From Symsagittifera roscoffensis (taxonomy: Eukaryota > Xenacoelomorpha > Acoela > Convolutidae), in contig NC_087062.1 of NCBI RefSeq assembly GCF_963678635.1, positions 84,342,012 through 84,406,011 of the forward strand: a stretch of DNA of 64,000 bases. The letters are read 5' to 3'. Below the pieces are notes generated by a model. It did no database searches. It had not been told where the DNA came from and worked only from the letters and a program-made list of their open reading frames with translations. Every line of letters begins with the position of its first letter. Position 1 is the first letter of the stretch. The position numbers were made by a program, and so were the translations under genes. Positions 24,437 to 35,700 of this stretch are shown in pieces.

Positions 24437-25196
24437 CTTTAGTTTGTGATTGCATGAAAACATCGTCTAAGTGATTGCATTTTTCTTGAGTATAAGTGGT
24501 CTAAAACTTTTACTCATAAAAGCTTAAAAAGCTGCTGGTCCTATGGATATTCCATAGAATAATCTGTTGAATTCGTATTGTTGATTTCCAATAACGAATT
24601 GTGTTAACCTTCGTGATTGTTCATCTAATGGCATTTGATTATATGCACTATTCATGTCTGCGATTGTGAAATATTTACCATTTATTTTTGTTAGAATTAC
24701 CTGAATTGGTTCTATGGGCCAATTACATTTAGACTCGTCAATTAGGGAATTGAGATATCTAGCGTCTAGAATAATTTTTAGTAATTCTCCTTTAGCTAGG
24801 ATGATAACCTGGTTGATAAAGGTGTTAGCTTTTGGTTGTTCTTCTTTATTTACTGGAGATATAATTTCATATTGTTCTAAAATGTCAAGTAATCTGTTTA
24901 CTTTATCTAGTAAGTGTATTGGTACTTTGCTTGCTCTTTGTTTTTTGAAAATTGCGTCAGTTTTTAAAGGTAAATCTAGTGGTGAACTAATTTTTCCGAC
25001 ATCGCATTTTGATGTTGCATAAACTGTTGGAAATTTCAATAACATTTTGGCAAATTTGTCGAATTCGTTTTGTGTTATTTGAGAATGTTGAAATTTAAAT
25101 TTTGTTAGAAATTTTTGTTGTTCTTCTGTATATTGTGATATTTTAAATGTTGGTTTAAAATATGGTGTTTTTGTGAAATAATCTGTGTTTTTTTTT
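24437..25196 (-). pseudogene. Reverse transcriptase segment, first duplicate
   Basis: Same content and lesions as 23230-23985: TVYATSKCDVGKISSPL, ILDARYLNSLIDESK, GKYFTIADMNSAYNQ, and the stop after GPAAF. The YLDD box is damaged; the coding strand reads ACTTAGACGATG, missing bases of the Tyr-Leu codons present in copy 2. A T-run at 25184-25194 coincides with the frameshift from the protease frame. Confidence 0.85.
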
Positions 25197-25216
25197 TTGC
25201 TTATTACATTGTTTAT

Positions 25217-26085
25217 TTATAATTCTTCATCAAGATTTGTTGATTGACATATGTCTAGTAAATGTAATATATTATTGACTCGATATGCTACTTGGTTTGT
25301 GTGTAAAGTTGTGGCATTTGTTTCACAGTATCCTAAGAGTCCTAGAGGTAATGTTATCTGGTATGGTGAATTGTTATATACGTGTAACGAAATAAAATCG
25401 GAGTTTGAATGTTTCATGTATTTTATGGATGAAATTGTTATTCGAAAAAACTTATGGATGGGTTTAAATTCAAGATCTGACATAAAGAGATGTTGTTTAT
25501 TTTGGTTTTTATCGTATTGGTGAACCTGTTTAATTGAAAAGTTATATACATTTCCTGATAGTGGTTTCAGATATTTTCGTTGCTGATTGTATATAGGGTA
25601 AAATTTAGAGAAAAATGGTGGTTGTTTGTTTAATCTTTGAAAGAATGTTAAGGATGTATTTTTAATTCTTGTGTACTTGTCTTTTAAATGAAGTTTACTA
25701 TTTAAAATGTTTATTGTGGGAATATACTTAATTATAAATGGTATGCCAATGATATTGTGTTTTATATCTGTTATGTGGAATGTTTGTGTAAATGGTTTGT
25801 TTAAGATTTTGTTTTGTTCCATTGTTCTCGTGGGAACTAGAAAAAGTTGGATTTTTCCATAATTTATTAATGTTGAGCCCTGTGCTGTTGCTAATTTGCT
25901 GGCTGTCTTAATAGGTACTAGGGTTGGATGAAGTGTTTTAATTTCATTCCAAGTGGGAAAATTAATTATGTTTGATTCTGCTCCTGATTCTGAGTCGATT
26001 AAAAAATCTGTTTCAAGATCTGGTGGTTGAAATTCTTTACTTTTTGGACTTTCTAAGAGAAATGGAAATGTCCAAACTTTTTCTC
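25217..26085 (-). pseudogene. Retroviral-type aspartic protease domain, copy 1
   Basis: The frame is open from about 26085 to 25217 without needing the internal Met at 25822. The active-site region reads FLIDSESGAESN: compared with the FLIDSGAE of copy 2, two extra residues (Glu-Ser) split the DSGA triad, probably a 6-bp insertion. Further on are the substrate-cleft HNIIGIPFIIKY motif and a long C-terminal extension ending in YRVNNILHLLDIC. The domain acts in Gag-Pol maturation. Its frame continues from the Gag frame (QKEQPREKVW), so Gag and protease were probably one polyprotein. Confidence 0.75.
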
Positions 26086-27290
26086 TTGGTTGTTCTTTTT
26101 GTGTATTTTGATAAATGTGGTTTGTACTTGAGCTTTGTACTTCGTTTTTTTTCGGGTTTAATTACAGTGTTAATTCTATTTACTTCTTGTTCAACTGGTA
26201 CAATACTACTAATAGGTGTAGTGAAGTAATTTTGAAGAAGTTCCAATTGATTTTCGTAAATGTGTGAAGTAAAATGTTGTTCATTTATAATAAGTTCGTA
26301 ATCATTTTCAGCGGTGATCATATTAACTTAGATAGTATTCTTTGAATCACTTTCGCTGTCTGTTGATTCACAATTATTGTGATTTAATTGTAATTCGGTA
26401 CTTTCTGTATCATCGATACCAGGGGGGTCTGAATTTGTTTCTTCAGTTTTTTTGTACCTGATTAATTTGTCTTTGATGTTTCGGTGTATTGCTTCTATAC
26501 TTTTTTTGAAAATCGGTGTAGCGATAATTATTTCTATGAGGAGTTTGAAAACAATTCCTTTGCTGATTATTATAGTTTGGATTCCTCTTCTGTGAATTAT
26601 TTCGGGATCTATTATGGTAGTTTTTTGTTATTTGTTCGTTGATAATTTGATCTGTTGTATGAATTATTTCTGGATCTACTGTTTTGGTAACGTTGATTTC
26701 GATTATTTGAATAGTTCTATTCCTATTGTTTTAATAGTTTCTGTTTCTATTGTATGATGAGTTTCGTGATCTATCGTTTGAATAGTGTCTTTTCCTAGAA
26801 CTTGATTGGGAACTGGTATCGAACAATTCTGTTCTGTTTGAATATGATCGTGAATAATTGTTTCTATACTGATTATTTTGACTATTTGATCGACTATATC
26901 TATTTTGTGGGAAATTTTGTGAATTTTTTTGTTCTGGTGATCTACCTCTATAACTAGAAATATAGGGCGATTAGTTTCTTGAGTATTTTAAATTTTTTGG
27001 AAGAAGTGGTTTACCAGAGCTGTTGTTACTATGTATGTTTTTGTTTGGTAAGTTTTGGTCTCTTTTCATGTATTGATAGAATGATTTATTTGGTTCTTTG
27101 TATTTTTGTGGTTTGTTTTGGTTATCTTGTTGTCTTTGTCTACATTCGGCAATACTGTGTCCGTATCTTTGGCAATAATTACACCATTTTTCGAAAGATG
27201 GTTTACTTTTGAAATTTGGGTTTTTCTCATATATGTTTAGAATATCAGTGATCTTTTGTGTTAAATTTACATCTGAATCTTGTTTATTGT
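26037..27290 (-). pseudogene. gag: Gag C-terminal region: zinc knuckle and Arg/Ser/Asn-rich tail, copy 1
   Basis: About 27095-27215 encodes a CCHC zinc knuckle (CX2CX4HX4C), matching the intact one in copy 2. An Arg/Ser/Asn/Tyr-rich stretch follows (about 26440-26990), with several frameshifts and stops. 26321-26037 is the acidic end of Gag (MITAENDYELIINEQ). The knuckle and basic tail should bind RNA. Confidence 0.7.
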
Positions 27291-28795
27291 TTATATGTGT
27301 AGTATTTGTTTCGATTCCATTGACGTATTGTAGTTTAAGATTTCTGTTTCTTCGAGTTTCATTGTGATTTCTGCTTGTTCTAGTTTATCAACTAGTTTTC
27401 TGAAATCTAAATCTGGTTCTCGAATTGAGGAGGGATGTGATGCTCTCTTTTTGATTGCTATTTTTCGTAATTGAGGTGTTAGAGTCATCATTAAAATCTC
27501 TGTCATTTTTGTGTTTTTATAATCATGGGTGTTAAGTGAAAATGCTTTTTGAACTAGTGTTCTGATTCGAACTGCCAATTGTTTAATTGTTTCGTTTGGT
27601 AGTCATTGCATAAAACTCTTTGATGTTGTTTATTTCTTTCAGAGTCAAACATTTTTGAAAATTTTTGTGTGAATCTTTTCCAATCTGTTTTTATGTCTAT
27701 ACGTAAAACTGAAAATCATTTTTGAGCTGCGCCATCAAGTGTTGTTCGTAATAACGCTGTGCGTCTATGTATCCATTTTTGGTGGAGTGGCGTATTAATT
27801 GGTTCAGGTCCTCTATTTAAAATTAAATTTGCTGTGACTGCATTTAAATAATCTTCTACAGAGTATTCAGGGTCTGTACCTGTAAATACCATCAATGGTT
27901 TTTTCGATGTTATTGCCGATCCACCCATTAGGTATCGATTCATTGTCATTTTTAATCGATTTGGCATTTGTGAAAAATTTGTTAGTTGATTTTGTGTTAT
28001 TTCGTGTTGTTGTAAATAATATGGTAGTGGTATTTCATACTGCATTTGTGTTGGTTGATAAGAATGCATAATGGCTGCGTTTTGTGATTGTGCTAGTTGA
28101 TAGGATTGTGTGCTTGGTTGATTTTGTATGTTCATCGGTTGATAGCTTTGTGTATTAGCTAAATTTTGTGGGTGATATCTGATATTTTGAGACACTTGAT
28201 TTTGTCGAGGTTTTTGTGTACGATATTTTTTTGTGTATGGTGCAAAAATATCTGGTTGGTAAAAATCGTCTTCATCTGATGATAAATAATTTGATGTGTG
28301 ATATGGTGTTTGTTGTTTATTCCTATTTTGTTGGAAAAATGGGTAATTTTCACTATGATCTTGAGAGGGATGTGGATAGTCATGGAAATTTACTGAGTTT
28401 GTTGATGTCATTGGAAAATTCGACTTTTGTGAAATTAAATGATTTTGCCTATGTATACGGGGAGGATGAGTTGTTTTCGATGGGTTTAAATAATTATAAT
28501 TGTGTTCTGCGAAATTGCTTCTGGTGAATGTTCTTTGTTTGTGTGTTGGTTTTGTCATTGATCTATATGTCTGATAATCCAAATGTGAATATTTCGGAGC
28601 AACCGAGAGTTTACGCGTAGATTGCAAGGTTACTTGTGGTAATGTTTGATTTTTAAGTTTAAATATTGTAAGGTTTGGATGTATTGGTGAAATACTTTGT
28701 TGTGTAGTTGTTACTATTGTTTCAACTACTTCTTCAATTACAAAATTTGATGGTGTTTGAATATCTTGTTTTGTAATATTTCTAGTTCCATTCAA
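27291..28795 (-). pseudogene. gag: Gag N-terminal and capsid region, copy 1
   Basis: 28795-27716 (359 codons) starts at TTG rather than ATG. It has a long Asn/Gln/Pro/Ser-rich arm containing three SYQ(P/L)-X-X-(I/S/M)Q-like repeats, then the capsid start typical of Ty3/gypsy Gag (PLMVFTGTDPEYSVEDYLNA, a spaced W, GAAQ). After a stop/shift near 27715 the capsid resumes in 27578-27291 (QLRKIAIKKRASH, KLVDKLEQAEITMKLEE). Gag builds the particle shell. Broken at least once. Confidence 0.75.
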
Positions 28796-29703
28796 ATTTT
28801 CCTGTTGTACAAGGGTTGAAGCTATTATTTTGTCTTCTATCGGGTAAAAATGAATTATAGTTTAAAGGTGTTGCATCTATTGTAAGTGGAAATACTTTTA
28901 CATAGTCTTTCTGAATAGAAATTGTACTGATTGCTTGACTTGGGATGTCTATTGGGATGTTCAGAAATATTGGATGAGACCATTCAGGGTCCCAAATATA
29001 ATCTGATTGTTCGGCAATGACAGTGTCGTCATTGGTACTTTGAGGTCTAAAATTTTTTCTTGCTTGTGCAATTAAATCAATATTATGTGTGAAATAATCA
29101 ATTATGAACCATGCTAAGACTTTTTGTAAATAGTGTTCAACATTTTGTGAAACTTCATTGCTTGAAAAATTTTCTCGGATTGTGTTTAAAAATGCTGAAA
29201 ATGCGGCAATTTCTTTTTTTTACATTCGTGTGTCTTGATGTTTGAACTGATGATGTACTTTCAGTTTCTGTTTTTTCTAGTATGGATAAATAACTATATA
29301 TTAGTGAAAAAACATCGTTAGTAAATATTGAATTTGCTCTCTGTGAATTTTGGTGTTGCATGTTTTTGATGTATTCTGCGAATACTTTTGAAAATTCTAT
29401 GTCAACATCGTCTGTTTGAATAACATGTTTGCTATGAAATTCACTTTCTGTGCTGAGTTCTATGATGTAGATTCCATATGGTTGTGTTAGGTTACATATT
29501 CCTTTTAAATAATGATCAATAATTTGTCTTTTGATTTTTATTTCTGGGAATTCTGCTTTACATGGGCTAATTCCCTGTTCAAATACATTTGCGATTAAAT
29601 TAGTACAAAATTGTATTTGTCCTTTATCTTCAATGAGTGAATTTATGAGAAATGGGAAAACAGAGCTGTCGTCTGGACTTTTGTCACTTGGACTTTGGCT
29701 CAT
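28787..29703 (-). pseudogene. Unknown ORF upstream of Gag (about 305 codons, one frameshift)
   Basis: It begins at ATG 29701-29703 (MSQSPSDKSPDDSSVFPFLI). 29703-29155 is open; after a T-run at about 29213-29220 the reading moves to another frame (AFSAFLNTIRENFSSNE, then WFIIDYFTHNIDLIAQARKN), open to TAG at 28787-28789 and overlapping the Gag frame. The composition is protein-like with helical, acidic segments. No family recognised. It may be an N-terminal extension of Gag or a separate accessory protein. Confidence 0.45.
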
Positions 29704-30125
29704 TTTTTCGTTTTATAACTGTCAGTGCGTAATGTTCAATGTGTCTGATTGGTTGATTCCAATTGTATAAACGTACTGGTTTATTTTTATATATCTTTTT
29801 TATTCTTCTTTTTCCTTGTTTTGATGAATGTGATGTGGCTTCTGAATCAGAAAAATATGATTGATCGTGGACTGGGTAGTTTTTATTTACTGTTTCTTTT
29901 AGTTTGCAAAGTGCATCTAAATTACTGACTTCTGATTCGGAGGCTGCGTTTCTTCGCTTTGAAATTTTTTTTCCGTATAATTTTCCTTTTTATTGTTTGT
30001 CGTTTTGTTCGAATATATCCAATTGTTGGATTGTGTGGTGTGATTACGAGATCGTATGTTTCGTTGTTTATTTCGCAACTGTGTAGTACAATTGTTTGTT
30101 TATTTCCTAAATTGTTCAGTGACAT
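29684..30125 (-). pseudogene. Small basic ORF, first in copy 1
   Basis: It starts at ATG 30123-30125 (MSLNNLGNKQTIVLHSCEIN) and becomes strongly basic (KRQTIKRKIIRKKNFKAKKR, nuclear-localisation-like). A one-base shift near 29945 leads to a continued frame (ESEVSNLDALCKLKETV, SYFSDSEATSHSS, GKRRIKKIYKNK) that ends at about 29690, overlapping the ATG of the next ORF. Total about 145 codons. Function unknown. Confidence 0.4.
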
Positions 30126-31268
30126 AAGGTTTAGGATGAAGGATGCAAGGTTGTTATTAGTGATTATAAAATCCTAGACTGTTAGTCCTTACAATTTTTT
30201 GGTTAGCCTAACTTGGGTCTTTTTATTCAGGGTTGGAGAGAAAAGTATATATCGCTTCCGGAGAATGACTGTTACGTTCTCGTGACTATTCTAAGTTAAG
30301 GTGTTAACTTACTTAATCTTACTTAGGGGTAATGATTGTGTTCAAAGGTTGGAGAATAGTAAATCGATCCACAAGGTTCAGGTATAATTAGAACGCAAGT
30401 AGTTCGTTAGGTATTTTTTTAAACTTTCTAAGATTTAAGATTTAGCCTGGGTCAGTTAAGAGGGGGGATCAAGTGAAGGATGAATAACCGAAGTTCTTCA
30501 CTGTTTAGCCTAATTAGAATGGTTAGAGTGATTTGAAAAATTTCTATTAGTCCTGGGTCTTTGAAAGGGTTGGGTAGTGAATCGACGTTTGAGGTCGTTA
30601 GACACTTTATTAATAGGGTGTGGGAGAACAAAATTGTTCTATTTGATCCCAGGATAAGCCTTGATGATCAGGATATAATTTTTAATGCTATAAAATGAAT
30701 TAAGTTAAGTTTTTAAGGAGATCCAAGGAAAACCTTAATGATCTGTATTTAAGGTGTAGATAAATTTAAGTTAAATAAAGATAAAATTTAGGATAAGCCT
30801 TTAAAAATAATTTTATGTTTTTTTGATAGAAAAGTTTAGTTTTTGATGATTTTAGTAGTTTTATGATTGTTGTTATGTTTAGGTGATGAAGCTGGAGATG
30901 ACTCGATGATTTATATATACTAATAATTTATGATCAGGTAAACTAAATTTTATTTTCTTTTTACTAAATATATTTTTCAGATATCTTTTTGAATTTTACT
31001 GCAGTTTTGGAAGAAACGATTCGAGATATTTTTATCGATCGTTATTGTACAATAGTAAATTTTGTTTAGCGCCTGAAATAATCATTGAAGATTTTGAAAA
31101 TCTGAATTAATTGCTTGTAAAATTCTAAATATAAAAGTTTGTTCTGGCTTTTGCCGTACGACCATGAAACTTAATGGTAAGTTTCTTCGTAGTCGTAGAT
31201 CGTCTCTTTGTCTATTTCCAATCTATCTTGTTAGTTCTAAGCTATTTTGTTTTTTAAAGTCTTATTCG
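30126..31268 (-). other. 5' leader of copy 1
   Basis: About 1.1 kb without protein-like frames between the primer-binding site and the first ORF. Short imperfect repeats such as GGATAAGCCTT and CCTTAATGATC/CCTTGATGATC occur at 30650-30790. It probably holds packaging and splice-donor signals, but none could be identified. Confidence 0.5.
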
Positions 31269-31286
31269 AGACTTATGGTCGCACCA
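31269..31286 (-). promoter_or_regulatory. Primer-binding site (tRNA-primed reverse transcription)
   Basis: On the element strand the 5' LTR ends CA, then two bases (TC), then TGGTGCGACCATAAGTCT. Starting with TGG it complements a tRNA 3' CCA end, here preceded by GGTCGCA. The donor tRNA was not identified. Confidence 0.65.
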
Positions 31287-31288
31287 GA

Positions 31289-31699
31289 TGAGTTAGGACC
31301 GAGGTTTAACTCATAGAGTAATTTCGGATAGGGTACACCGTCTGCTCGTCACGCTATCTTATTTTCGGCCGGATAGATTCGTGCATTTTTTAGTCTAATA
31401 CCGATCCTAATCTTACTTTTATATCTACTAGTCTCAGGGTGTTTAACTAGTCTCTGCTAGGCTCAATAGATATAGAGTATACTGGCTTTATTGCGATTGC
31501 TAGAAGGTCTCTTGGAGAGGTAACTAATTTCTAAGTTAAATTCAAATCTCTCTGGTGCTGAAATTACAAGTAATTTCAGCACTTACAAATAAATGGGTTG
31601 TTAGTTAGATGGATCATGATTGGTTAATATTAAATAATTTATAGAGATAAAATATCTAATTTATACCCAATAATAAAATGTAGTTTAGATCTGGTTCCA
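31289..31699 (-). repeat. 5' LTR of copy 1
   Basis: Same length as the 3' LTR. On the element strand TATAAA (complement 31660-31665) and AATAAA (complement 31487-31492) could serve as promoter and poly(A) signal. A perfect 13-bp palindrome arm pair (GTGCTGAAATTAC / GTAATTTCAGCAC) lies at 31555-31582 with a 2-nt centre. Confidence 0.9.
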
Positions 31700-32300
31700 G
31701 TTTTTCGGTTGATATATAATGGTTTTGCCAAATTTTCAATCGTATTCTTAAGTTATTCGTTGAGTTTTTCATGAGTGATAATTTCTATTGGTGTTTTTTT
31801 TTTGAAAATTCAATTTCAATCCTTCAAATCATAACTATAGCTGCATTTTAACTAGAACTTCGTTAAATGATATTGTTTGTACATTCTTGAGGTTTAAAGA
31901 AATTTTTCATGTTTATCTACCCCAGGTGTATCTGAAGTAGTTTTTTTGTGCATGGTTTAGTTGTTGTGGTCTTACTGATTTTTTGTCGTAAGTTTTCTTA
32001 CTTTGATTTCCGTTTTGTCCTGGTCAGGTCAATTTGGGCATTGTGACTAAAATTTGAGTTTTTTTCTTGATCCATATTACTCTACTTTGATAATTTGGTG
32101 AAAAATTTCTACTTTTGTGCCTCTTTTTTGTAAATATCGTAGGGGTTTCTTACTTCGTTATCATGAATATGAGTAATTTCTATTATCATGAAAATCTCGA
32201 TTATTGATTAAATGCAATCTATTATAATTTGTTAGAAGTCTACGTCTAATTTAGTAGCTGTTTGACTAGCTGTGATAGCAACTTAGAACTGCTGAAACAG
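31700..32300. other. No gene recognised
   Basis: AT-rich sequence flanking the 5' LTR. Nothing supported. Confidence 0.5.
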
Positions 32301-32304
32301 CTAT

Positions 32305-32640
32305 TATATCGGGTACCACGACAACTCGCAACGAAAAACAACTCGCAAAATTAAAGGAAAGCGCTAACTCGCAAGTTTTGAAGCTAATTGGAAACTTTAT
32401 AATCTCGGTTTAAGTTCACTGGTGGGCGCGCTACGCGCGCGTCGCCACTTTGCGGCGATAACCGGCTCTAAATTTCGTATAAAGTCCTACCCTCTGTTGG
32501 CGAGCTCGCAACACGTTGGCTCGACTGCGTTGGAGAGTTTATTGCGAGTTGTCTTTTAATGCGAGTTGTCTTTTAATGCGAGTTGTCTTTTCTTGCGAGT
32601 TGTCTTTTCTTGCGAGTTTTCGCATTACGGTTATATCGCA
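32305..32640. repeat. Inverted CTCGCAA/TTGCGAG element with GC hairpin and 17-bp tandem repeats
   Basis: The left part has CAACTCGCAA three times in variant form (about 32325-32380). The right part (32543-32630) has five 17-bp repeats of TGCGAGTTGTCTTTT(AA/CT), the inverted counterpart. Between them is a GC-rich hairpin (GCGCGCTACGCGCGC at about 32427 and TCGCCACTTTGCGGCGA). It looks like a small non-autonomous element; a Helitron-like or foldback origin is conceivable. A related CGACAACTCGTAA cluster lies at about 43852-43910. Confidence 0.5.
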
Positions 32641-32748
32641 GTTTGTTGTTTTCGATCTGTTGCTTCAGTTCCCTGTAACTAGAATATTTTGGGAACTAAT
32701 AATTCGTATATTTTGTATAATTTGTTGCATTGGACAGATTTGGTAAGG

Positions 32749-35700
32749 TTTTGACTTTTGTTTTGCCTTCGCATGCTCATGTATACGGCCACCACTTGCT
32801 CTGTCATTGCTTGCTTTGCCACTACCCTCTTATAGGACGACTGCTTGCTCCTGCACCGCTTGCTCGTACTTATGGCCACATCTTGCTCAGTCACTGCTAG
32901 CTCTTCCCTCTCTTACTCATTCATATGGCCATTGCTTGACGGCCAGCACTAATAAAAGTGTTCTTTAAAAAGTTTCAGTAAATCTCTTAGTTGTGAATTT
33001 CATTATTATTTTATGCACAGAGCTGAATTAACAATTGAGCTTGATTATTCAAACATAAACTAATTATGCAAATTTCAATTCTAGACAACACCTTCAATTG
33101 TGGTGATCATCAAGCGGTGCTTATACTTTTGAGCAAACAATTTCGGCGCAAGTGATGACCACACCCAGAAGCAAACGGTAGCAGAGCAAGCGACTTCAGA
33201 GTAAGCAGTGACCCTACATTTGAGAACGCGATGGCACAGCAAGAGATGACGATACTTGATCAAACGGTGACAGATAAATCAGCTGTGGCCATACATATGA
33301 GCATGCGGTGGCACAGCAAGAGATGACCACACTTGATCAAACTGTGACAGATAAATCAGCTGTGGCCATACATATGAGCATGCGGTGGCACAGCAAGAGA
33401 TGACCACACTTGATCAAACGGTGACAGATAAATCAGCTGTGGCCATACATATGAGCATGCGTTGGCACAGCAAGGGATGACCACACTTGATCAAACGGTG
33501 ACAGATAAATCAGCTGTGGCCATACATATGAGCATGCGGTGGCACAGCAAGAGATGACCACACTTGATCAAACGGTGACAGATAAATCAGCTGTGGCCAT
33601 ACATATGAGCATGCGGTGGCACAGCAAGAGATGACCACACTTGATCAAACGGTGACAGATAAATCAGCTGTGGCCATACATATGAGCATGCGTTGGCACA
33701 GCAAGGGATGACCACACTTGATCAAACGGTGACAGATAAATCAGCTGTGGCCATACATATGAGCATGCGGTGGCACAGCAAGAGATGACCACACTTGATC
33801 AAACGGTGACAGATAAATCAGCTGTGGCCATACATATGAGCATGCGGTGGCACAGCAAGAGATGACGATACTTGATCAAACGGTGACAGATAAATCAGCT
33901 GTGGCCATACATATGAGCATGCGGTGGCACAGCAAGGGATGACCACACTTGATCAAACGGTGACAGATAAATCAGCTGTGGCCATACATATGAGCATGCG
34001 GTGGCACAGCAAGAGATGACCACACTTGATCAAACTGTGACAGATAAATCAGCTGTGGCCATACATATGAGCATGCGGTGGCACAGCAAGGGATGACCAC
34101 ACTTGATCAAACGGTGACAGATAAATCAGCTGTGGCCATACATATGAGCATGCGGTGGCACAGCAAGAGATGACCACACTTGATCAAACGGTGACAGATA
34201 AATCAGCTGTGGCTATACATATGAGCATGCGGTGGCACAGCAAGAGATGACGATACTTGATCAAACGGTGACAGATAAATCAGCTGTGGCCATACATATG
34301 AGCATGCGGTGGCACAGCAAGGGATGACCACACTTGATCAAACGGTGACAGATAAATCAGCTGTGGCCATACATATGAGCATGCGGTGGCACAGCAAGAG
34401 ATGACCACACTTGATCAAACGGTGACAGATAAATCAGCTGTGGCCATACATATGAGCATGCGGTGGCACAGCAAGGGATGACCACACTTGATCAAACGGT
34501 GACAGATAAATCAGCTGTGGCCATACATATGAGCATGCGGTGGCACAGCAAGAGATGACCACACTTGATCAAACGGTGACAGATAAATCAGCTGTGGCTA
34601 TACATATGAGCATGCGGTGGCACAGCAAGAGATGACGATACTTGATCAAACGGTGACAGATAAATCAGCTGTGGCCATACATATGAGCATGCGGTGGCAC
34701 AGCAAGGGATGACCACACTTGATCAAACGGTGACAGATAAATCAGCTGTGGCCATACATATGAGCATGCGGCGGCACAGCAAGGGATGACGATACTTGAT
34801 CAAACGGTGACAGATAAATCAGCTGTGGCCATACATATGAGCATGCGGTGGCACAGCAAGGGATGACCACACTTGATCAAACGGTGACAGATAAATCAGC
34901 TGTGGCCATACATATGAGCATGCGGTGGCACAGCAAGAGATGACCACACTTGATCAAACGGTGACAGATAAATCAGCTGTGGCCATACATATGAGCATGC
35001 GGTGGCACAGCAAGGGATGACCACACTTGATCAAACGGTGACAGATAAATCAGCTGTGGCCATACATATGAGCATTCGGTGGCACAGCAAGAGATGACCA
35101 CACTTGATCAAACGGTGACAGATAAATCAGCTGTGGCCATACATATGAGCATGCGGTGGCACAGCAAGAGATGACCACACTTGATCAAACGGTGACAGAT
35201 AAATCAGCTGTGGCCATACATATGAGCATGCGGTGGCACAGCAAGGGATGACCACACTTGATCAAACGGTGACAGATAAATCAGCTGTGGCCATACATAT
35301 GAGCATGCGGTGGCACAGCAAGAGATGACCACACTTGATCAAACGGTGACAGATAAATCAGCTGTGGCTATACATATGAGCATGCGGTGGCACAGCAAGA
35401 GATGACGATACTTGATCAAACGGTGACAGATAAATCAGCTGTGGCCATACATATGAGCATGCGGTGGCACAGCAAGGGATGACCACACTTGATCAAACGG
35501 TGACAGATAAATCAGCTGTGGCCATACATATGAGCATGCGGCGGCACAGCAAGGGATGACGATACTTGATCAAACGGTGACAGATAAATCAGCTGTGGCC
35601 ATACATATGAGCATGCGGTGGCACAGCAAGGGATGACCACACTTGATCAAACGGTGACAGATAAATCAGCTGTGGCCATACATATGAGCATGCGGTGGCA

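Larger units (their letters stand above)
12302..31699 (-). mobile_element. Giant (19.4 kb) Env-bearing Ty3/gypsy LTR retrotransposon, degenerate (copy 1)
   Basis: Two 411-bp LTRs bound the element. They start TGAGTT and end TTCCA on the plus strand, so on the element strand they run TG...CA. GTTT occurs immediately outside both ends (12298-12301 and 31700-31703), a probable 4-bp target duplication. Minus-strand order is Gag, protease, RT, RNase H, integrase: the Ty3/gypsy order with integrase last. Extra ORFs lie before Gag and after integrase, including an Env-like gene. Most frames are broken by stops and frameshifts. The two LTRs differ at some 20-30 positions by eye, so the insertion is not very recent. 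Confidence 0.9.
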
